From Verrucosispora sp. NA02020 (GTDB lineage: Bacteria; Actinomycetota; Actinomycetes; Mycobacteriales; Micromonosporaceae), in NCBI RefSeq assembly GCF_013364215.1, contig NZ_CP054923.1:6634001-6698000 (forward strand): 64,000 bases of DNA, in the 5' to 3' direction. Positions 59,451 through 64,000 of the stretch are shown in pieces; positions within the stretch are counted from its first letter, which is position 1; the number at the start of each line of letters is the position of its first letter. Position numbers and translations under genes: made by a program. A model generated the notes under the pieces. The model did not search any database, was not told the origin of the DNA, and was given only the letters and a program-made list of their open reading frames with translations.

Positions 59451-59960
59451 ATGAGGGGCGGACTGGACGAGACACTGGCCCGGATGCGTCGGCGCGAGGA
59501 GGCGCTGCGCCGCCGGTCCACGGATCCGTCGACCGACGACCAGCCCGATCCGGGGCCGGACGCGCCGTCCGGTGCGGCGGCGAGCCGGACGGACAGCCGG
59601 AACGCGGGACCCGGCTGGACGGGTGCGCCGGAACGCGTACCCGGGACGTCTCCGCGGCAGGTCGCGGAGGAGGTGGCCGAGGCGTTGCGCGCCGTGGTCG
59701 CGGCCCGTCCGGGCACCAGCGTCACCGCCCGGGTCGACCACGACGGCACCGCGTACGACCTGCGGGTGGCCTGGATCGGCCAGGAGGTCGTGGTCAGCGG
59801 GCAGCCCGCCACGCCGCCGCCGGCCTGGCCGGTACCGATCAGCGACGCGACCGGCTGGTCCGACGCTCCGGAAGCACCGCAGCCGGACCCGGCGGCCCGG
59901 CTGGCCGAGCTGATCCGTCGTGACCCGTCGCTGCTCACCGGTGAGGATCAGCCGGGCTGA
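59451..59960 (+). CDS. Small protein of unknown function, last gene of the conservon set
   Basis: 169 residues from ATG 59451 with GGGGTGAGG upstream. An N-terminal helix (LDETLARMRRREEALRRRS), a disordered acidic middle and a small alpha/beta region (EEVAEALRAVVAARPGTSVTARVDHDGTAYDLRVAWIGQEVVVSG) are visible, then a helix LAELIRRDPSLL. I do not recognise it. It follows the GTPase by 41 nt and precedes the Cdc48-like ATPase, so it is probably part of the conservon transcript. Confidence 0.72.
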   Translation: MRGGLDETLARMRRREEALRRRSTDPSTDDQPDPGPDAPSGAAASRTDSRNAGPGWTGAPERVPGTSPRQVAEEVAEALRAVVAARPGTSVTARVDHDGTAYDLRVAWIGQEVVVSGQPATPPPAWPVPISDATGWSDAPEAPQPDPAARLAELIRRDPSLLTGEDQPG

Positions 59961-59985
59961 TCGCACGGGGGGTGACCGGGCCGGT

Positions 59986-59991
59986 TAGGGT
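59986..59991 (+). promoter_or_regulatory. -10 hexamer (TAGGGT) of the Cdc48-like gene, leaderless
   Basis: TAGGGT ends 7 nt before GTG 59999, giving the ATPase its own promoter inside the cluster. Confidence 0.65.
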
Positions 59992-59998
59992 CGCTCGG

Positions 59999-62296
59999 GT
60001 GGGCGAACCCGAGTTGACCCTGATCGCCAGTCTGCGTCCGGCCGCGCTGGACGCCCGGCGTGGCATCGTCCGGCTGCACCCCGAGGCGCTCACCGCGCTC
60101 GCGCTGCGGCCAGGCGATCCGGTCCGGTTGACCGGCAGGCGGGTGACCGCCGGCATCGCCGCCGAGGCCGAACCGGGCTCCGGTGCCGGCCTGCTGCACG
60201 CCGACGACCTGACGCTGGGCAACCTCGGCGTCCGCGACGGCGGGGAGGTCACGGTGCGCCCGGCACCCGTCACCGCCGCCCGCCGGGTGCTGCTCTCCGG
60301 CCCGGCCCAGATCGTCGCGGTGGTCTCCCCGGAGATGCTGCGACTGGCGTTGCTCGGCAAGGTGGTCACCGCCGGGGACGACGTCTCCCTGCTGCCCCAG
60401 GACGTCCTCCCGGACGCGTCGACGCGCACGCTGGTGGAGGCGGCCCGACGCAGCCTCTCCACCCGGGTCGGCTACGCCTGGACCAGCACGCTCCTCCGCG
60501 TCGTCGACGCCGACCCGGCCCCGGGGGCGCTGGTCACCATGGACACCCTGGTCGGGTGGGAGCACGGCCCGGAGACCCGGGGAAAGACCGACGCCCGCAG
60601 GTCGGCGACCGCCGTCTCCGCCGGGCTCGGGCGACCGACCGGTGGGCGTACGACGGTGGGCGCTGACCGGCACACCGACGCGGACGCGGAGACCGGTGCC
60701 GAGGTCTGGGCCGACAGCGAGGTGCACCAGGAGCACCTTCCGTCGGTGGACGAGCTGCCCGGCCTGCGGTCCCAGGCGGAGGAGCTGACCGAACTGCTGG
60801 ACCTGGGCTTCCACCACGGTGAGGTGCTCGGCCGACTCGGCACCACCGTCGCGCTCGGCGTACTCGTCGCCGGTCCGGCCGGCTCCGGGAAGTCCGCGCT
60901 GGTCCGGGCGGTGGCCGCGCAGGTCGGTGCCCGGGTGCACCAGCTCTGGGCTCCCGAGGTCGCGGCGCTGACCAACTCCTCGGCCGCGGCCCGGCTCCGG
61001 GCGGTGACCGCCGAGGTGGTCGCCGGTGGCCCGGCCGTGCTGCTGGTCTCGGACGTGGAGGCGCTGGCTCCGGCGGACAGCCCCGGCCCGGTGGGGACCG
61101 TGTTCCGGCAGTGCCTGGCCGAGGTCGTCCGGGCCGGCTCGGCGGTGGTCTGCACCACGGGCCGACCGGAGGCCGTGGACCCGGCGCTCCGCGCCCCGGA
61201 CCTGCTCTCGCTGCGGATCGACGTCCCGCTGCCGGACGCCGCCCTGCGCCGGGAACAGCTCACCGTGCTGACCCGCCCGGTGCCGCTCGCCGAGGACGTA
61301 CGGCTGGACGAGGTCGCCGGGCGTACCCCCGGGTTCGTCGCCGCCGACCTGGCCGCGCTGGTGCGGGAGGCCGGCGTGCGCGCGGCCCTGCGGCAGAAGT
61401 CGGTGGAGAACCCGACCGTCGCGATGGCCGACTTCACCGCCGCGTTGGAGGTGGTACGGCCGACCACCATGGCCGCCTCCACGCTCGAACTGGCCCGGGT
61501 GACCCTCGACGACGTCGGTGACCTGGTCGAGGTCAAGCAGACGCTGACCGAGTCGGTGCTGTGGCCGCTGACCTACCCGGACACGTTCGCCCGCCTCGGC
61601 GTGCAGCCACCGCGTGGCGTGCTGCTCTACGGTCCGCCCGGCTGCGGCAAGACGTACCTGGTGACCGCGCTGGCCGGGTCCGGCCGGGCGAACGTGCTCT
61701 CGGTCAAGGGCGCCGAACTGCTGTCGAAGTGGGTCGGCGAGAGCGAACGCGCGGTCCGTGAACTGTTCCGGCGGGCCCGGGAAGCCGCGCCGACGCTGGT
61801 GTTCCTGGACGAGGTGGACGCCCTGGCCCCGGTACGCGGCCAGGCCAGCGACGGCGGCACCACCGACCGGGTGGTGGCCGCGCTGCTGACCGAGATGGAC
61901 GGCGTCGAGTCACTGCGCAACGTGGTGGTGATCGGCGCGACGAACCGGCCCGACCTGATCGACCCGGCGCTGCTGCGGCCCGGACGGCTGGAACGGCTGG
62001 TCTACGTACCGCCGCCGGACGCCGAGGCGCGGACGGCGATCCTGCGGGCCGCGGCCCGCAACGTACCGCTCGCCGAGGACGTCGACCTGCCCTCGCTCGG
62101 CGCGGAGCTGGACGGCTTCTCCGCCGCCGACTGCGCGGCGCTGGTCCGGGAGGCGGCGCTGGCCGCGATGCGCGAGTCGCTGACCGCCGCCACGGTCACC
62201 GCCGACCACGTCGCCACCGCCCGATCCCGGGTACGCCCGTCCCTGGACCCCGACCAGGTCGCCTGGCTGGCCGCCTACGCCGACAAACGCAGCTGA
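59999..62296 (+). CDS. Cdc48-like AAA+ ATPase (actinobacterial type)
   Basis: 765 residues: an N-terminal Cdc48-like double-psi barrel (~1-130), D1 ring with Walker A GPAGSGKSALVRAV, and D2 ring with Walker A GPPGCGKTYLVTALA, Walker B LVFLDEVDALAP and ATNRPDLIDPALLRPGRLERLVYV. Such hexameric unfoldases extract or remodel proteins; actinobacterial homologues have been described but partners are unclear. In D1 the Walker B reads LLVSDVEAL, with Val in place of the catalytic Glu, so D1 may bind but not hydrolyse ATP. It ends inside a hairpin shared with the convergent GNAT gene. Confidence 0.93.
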   Translation: MGEPELTLIASLRPAALDARRGIVRLHPEALTALALRPGDPVRLTGRRVTAGIAAEAEPGSGAGLLHADDLTLGNLGVRDGGEVTVRPAPVTAARRVLLSGPAQIVAVVSPEMLRLALLGKVVTAGDDVSLLPQDVLPDASTRTLVEAARRSLSTRVGYAWTSTLLRVVDADPAPGALVTMDTLVGWEHGPETRGKTDARRSATAVSAGLGRPTGGRTTVGADRHTDADAETGAEVWADSEVHQEHLPSVDELPGLRSQAEELTELLDLGFHHGEVLGRLGTTVALGVLVAGPAGSGKSALVRAVAAQVGARVHQLWAPEVAALTNSSAAARLRAVTAEVVAGGPAVLLVSDVEALAPADSPGPVGTVFRQCLAEVVRAGSAVVCTTGRPEAVDPALRAPDLLSLRIDVPLPDAALRREQLTVLTRPVPLAEDVRLDEVAGRTPGFVAADLAALVREAGVRAALRQKSVENPTVAMADFTAALEVVRPTTMAASTLELARVTLDDVGDLVEVKQTLTESVLWPLTYPDTFARLGVQPPRGVLLYGPPGCGKTYLVTALAGSGRANVLSVKGAELLSKWVGESERAVRELFRRAREAAPTLVFLDEVDALAPVRGQASDGGTTDRVVAALLTEMDGVESLRNVVVIGATNRPDLIDPALLRPGRLERLVYVPPPDAEARTAILRAAARNVPLAEDVDLPSLGAELDGFSAADCAALVREAALAAMRESLTAATVTADHVATARSRVRPSLDPDQVAWLAAYADKRS

Positions 62297-62319
62297 CCCC
62301 ACCACGGGGGTGGGGTCAG
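62293..62319. terminator. Hairpin containing both convergent stop codons
   Basis: CTGACCCCACC (62293-62303) pairs perfectly with 62309-62319 across a 5-nt loop. The ATPase TGA (62294-62296) lies in one arm and the GNAT stop (62316-62318, minus strand) in the other. Confidence 0.8.
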
Positions 62320-62816
62320 GGGGCGGGGTTGAGGGCGATCTCGGCGTACACCCGGTCGCCGTCCTCGCGCAGTTTGGCGCCGCACCTCTCCAGCACGTAC
62401 AGGGCACCGTGGTTGTCCGCCGTGGTGTCCGCGACCACGGTCCGCACTCCGACGTCCGGCGCGAGGTTCATCAGCTCGCACAGCGCCGCCCGCCCGATGC
62501 CCTGGCCCCGGGCGGACTGGCCCAGCCACATGCCCACCTCGACGGTGTCCGGGGCGTCCCGCCGGGTCATCCGGATCATGCCGACCACCTCACCGCCGGC
62601 CAGGATGGCGTACATGGCGGTGCGTGTGGGCCCGTCGAGCCCGCCGAAGCTGGCGCGGTGGAACTCCCGGAACGCCTCCCGCCGCGCGTGCGACCAGCCC
62701 GCCGGTGCCTCCACCGGCGGCATCACCTCGGCCGGTTCCGCCTCGGCCGCCGCTACGGAGAGCAACGGTTCGAGGTTCTTCTCGTCTACCGGCTCCAACC
62801 GGACCGCACCCGTCAC
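62316..62816 (-). CDS. GNAT N-acetyltransferase
   Basis: 166 residues. VRLEPVDEKNLEPLLSVA opens it; YAILAGGEVVGMIRMTRRDAPDTVEVGMWLGQSARGQGIGRAALCELMNLA carries the acetyl-CoA loop (RGQGIG); VVADTTADNHGALYVLERCGAKL closes it. Similar to ribosomal-protein-acetylase-type members, but the substrate is unknown. GTG 62816 is 7 nt after GAGACT, a weak hexamer. Confidence 0.87.
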   Translation of the reverse strand: MTGAVRLEPVDEKNLEPLLSVAAAEAEPAEVMPPVEAPAGWSHARREAFREFHRASFGGLDGPTRTAMYAILAGGEVVGMIRMTRRDAPDTVEVGMWLGQSARGQGIGRAALCELMNLAPDVGVRTVVADTTADNHGALYVLERCGAKLREDGDRVYAEIALNPAP

Positions 62817-62919
62817 GTGCCGCAGTCTCCCGCGCCCGACGCCGCAAGTCCACCCGGTCCGCGTCGACCGACCCCTCCGGCGGACGGGTTCGACCGGTCG
62901 GACCGGATTTCGTCCGACC

Positions 62920-63891
62920 TCACGCTCCGCTGTCGTCCGACCGAGTGAATTCGCAGTAGACGGCAGACGCGTCGTCGGCCGGCTTGTGCCGGCGCAGCCG
63001 GTCGGGGTGCTCCCGCTCGGCCGACCGGACCAGGTCGACGAGCGCGCCCGGACCGCCGGTGGACACCACGTCCAGCAGGCCGGCCCAGTCGAAGAGGCCG
63101 AACTCCTCGACGGCGGCGGAGGCCCCGTCGGTGAGCAGCACCGCGCGCCGCAGCGCCTCCGGGCCCCGCAAGGGCAGTGTGCCGACCACCGCCTGGTAGG
63201 CGGCGTCCGGATCGGCGGCGGCGACCCAGTAACCGTGCGTACGGTTCATCCGCTCGCGCTGCGCGGTGACGGCGTGCCGGAAGCGGGTCGCCCGGTCCGT
63301 CGAGTCGGGCAGTGCGGTGGCGACGGCGCGCAACCGGGCCACCGAGGCGGCCAACCGGTCGTCGGTGACCACCCCGACCCGACCACCGATGTCGAGCACC
63401 AGGGGGCTGTCGCAGAGCACCAGGTAGTCGACCTGGTCACCACCGTCGCGCAGCAGGCACACCGTGCTCGACGGCGTTCCGGGGTGGTCGAGATCACACT
63501 GCCCGCCGTGGTCGGAGCGGACCGCCAGGATCGCCGCCGCCAGGTTGCTCACCAGCGTCGCCGCCGGGCGCGCCGCCTCGGCCAGCCCCAGTCGGGCGGC
63601 CAGGTGCCGGACGTACCACTGCGGCCCGTGTACGCAGCCGGTGTCGAAGCCCTCCGGCACGGTCGCCCCGTCCAGGACCCCGACCAGCGGGCCGAACCGG
63701 AACACCAGGTCCTCGTTGACCGCCCGGCCCGGTGGCGGGGCGGACGCGGAGCGTACCCGCATGGTCGGCGCGGCACCGACCGCCGGGCCCCGCCGACGTT
63801 CCTCGGAGACGGCCTCGGGCAGCCCCGCGTCCGTCCTCGGATACGTCACCTGTGCGGTACGCCCCGGTCGCGTCGGGCCTGATCCGGTCAT
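62920..63891 (-). CDS. PP2C-like Ser/Thr phosphatase-domain protein
   Basis: 323 residues. NEDLVFRFGPLVGVLDGATVPEGFDTGCVHGPQWYV has the DG motif of the PP2C metal centre; LCDSPLVLDIGGRVGVVTDDRL, AVLLTDGASAAVEEF and KPADDASAVYCEF match PP2C motifs 7, 8 and 11. It dephosphorylates phosphoserine/threonine proteins if active. ATG 63891 is preferred (GGAGG 8 nt upstream) over ATG 63936. It follows the partial gene at the window edge with a short gap on the same strand. Confidence 0.8.
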   Translation of the reverse strand: MTGSGPTRPGRTAQVTYPRTDAGLPEAVSEERRRGPAVGAAPTMRVRSASAPPPGRAVNEDLVFRFGPLVGVLDGATVPEGFDTGCVHGPQWYVRHLAARLGLAEAARPAATLVSNLAAAILAVRSDHGGQCDLDHPGTPSSTVCLLRDGGDQVDYLVLCDSPLVLDIGGRVGVVTDDRLAASVARLRAVATALPDSTDRATRFRHAVTAQRERMNRTHGYWVAAADPDAAYQAVVGTLPLRGPEALRRAVLLTDGASAAVEEFGLFDWAGLLDVVSTGGPGALVDLVRSAEREHPDRLRRHKPADDASAVYCEFTRSDDSGA

Positions 63892-63945
63892 CGTCGCCAC
63901 CTCCGTGCCCCGGCTACCCGCCGCACGGTCCGACATTCTCCCCGG

Positions 63946-64000
63946 TCAGCGGCGCCTGTTGCGTGCGCGGGAAGCGCGCAGCCGGACCAGCCGGCCCACC
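63946..64000 (-). CDS. C-terminal end of an unidentified protein (extends beyond window)
   Basis: An open frame on the minus strand enters from the window edge and ends at TGA 63946-63948, encoding LVRLRASRARNRRR at its end. The Arg-rich tail and the short distance to the PP2C gene suggest an upstream operon partner. Too little is visible to name it. Confidence 0.35.
   Translation of the reverse strand, partial: VGRLVRLRASRARNRRR

Overview
The window is a high-GC actinobacterial chromosome segment, most likely from Micromonosporaceae (Micromonospora or a close relative). Supporting evidence is a mycothiol synthase (MshD), a GlnR-type nitrogen regulator, a conservon-type cvnABCD operon, an actinobacterial Cdc48-like ATPase, DUF1416 paired with a sulfurtransferase, and many genes whose start codon lies 6-8 nt behind a TANNNT hexamer (leaderless transcripts). 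I see no prophage, CRISPR array, rRNA or tRNA. This is ordinary core chromosome with a few repeat-bearing gaps.

Layout. 1-2792: end of a DsrE-like gene, an SCP2-fold gene and a glycogen debranching-type glucosidase. 2797-8867: a truncated OmpR-type regulator with a secreted partner, divergent from a large secreted subtilase with Kelch repeats. 8868-10970: a repeat-rich gap, a family 2 glycosyltransferase and a 46-residue LPLTG peptide. 10988-12464: a sulfurtransferase operon behind a Cys-rich leader peptide that probably acts as a cysteine attenuator. 12523-19358: an LmeA-like protein, a membrane protein, glnR, a polysaccharide deacetylase, mshD, a Nudix hydrolase and a Gfo/Idh/MocA oxidoreductase. 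19365-22062: a Pit phosphate transporter operon and a PPK2, with a three-repeat PHO-box-like site. 22121-38906: DinG-type helicase, AI-2E-type permease, a GroES-like protein, PrsW-like protease, FUSC protein, HD protein, FAD oxidase, lipoprotein, GlpD, and a subtilase with a multi-pass membrane N-terminus.

38960-49078: groEL behind two CIRCE operators, a cold-shock protein, and a 592-bp gene-free interval in which the 3' ends of two convergent genes carry hairpins with an almost identical 26-nt loop and different but self-consistent stems. Then paaN, a tandem GNAT, thrC under a SAM-I riboswitch whose P1 helix contains the ribosome binding site, and a DoxX gene with a CebR-like operator. 49079-53558: a lipoprotein and an ABC export system whose ATPase is fused to a membrane-anchored S15-like hydrolase. 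53914-62296: an overlapping conservon operon (extra membrane protein, NIT-type sensor kinase, roadblock protein, DUF742, small GTPase, small protein) followed by a Cdc48-like AAA ATPase. 62316-64000: GNAT, a PP2C-like phosphatase and the end of another gene.

Regulation can be read from sequence at many points: a candidate cysteine attenuator, a SAM riboswitch, CIRCE operators, a PHO box, a LacI-family-type operator and about sixteen leaderless promoters. The strongest candidates for something undescribed are the paired conserved-loop 3' hairpins (43024-43555) and the hydrolase-ABC fusion (50678-53545).
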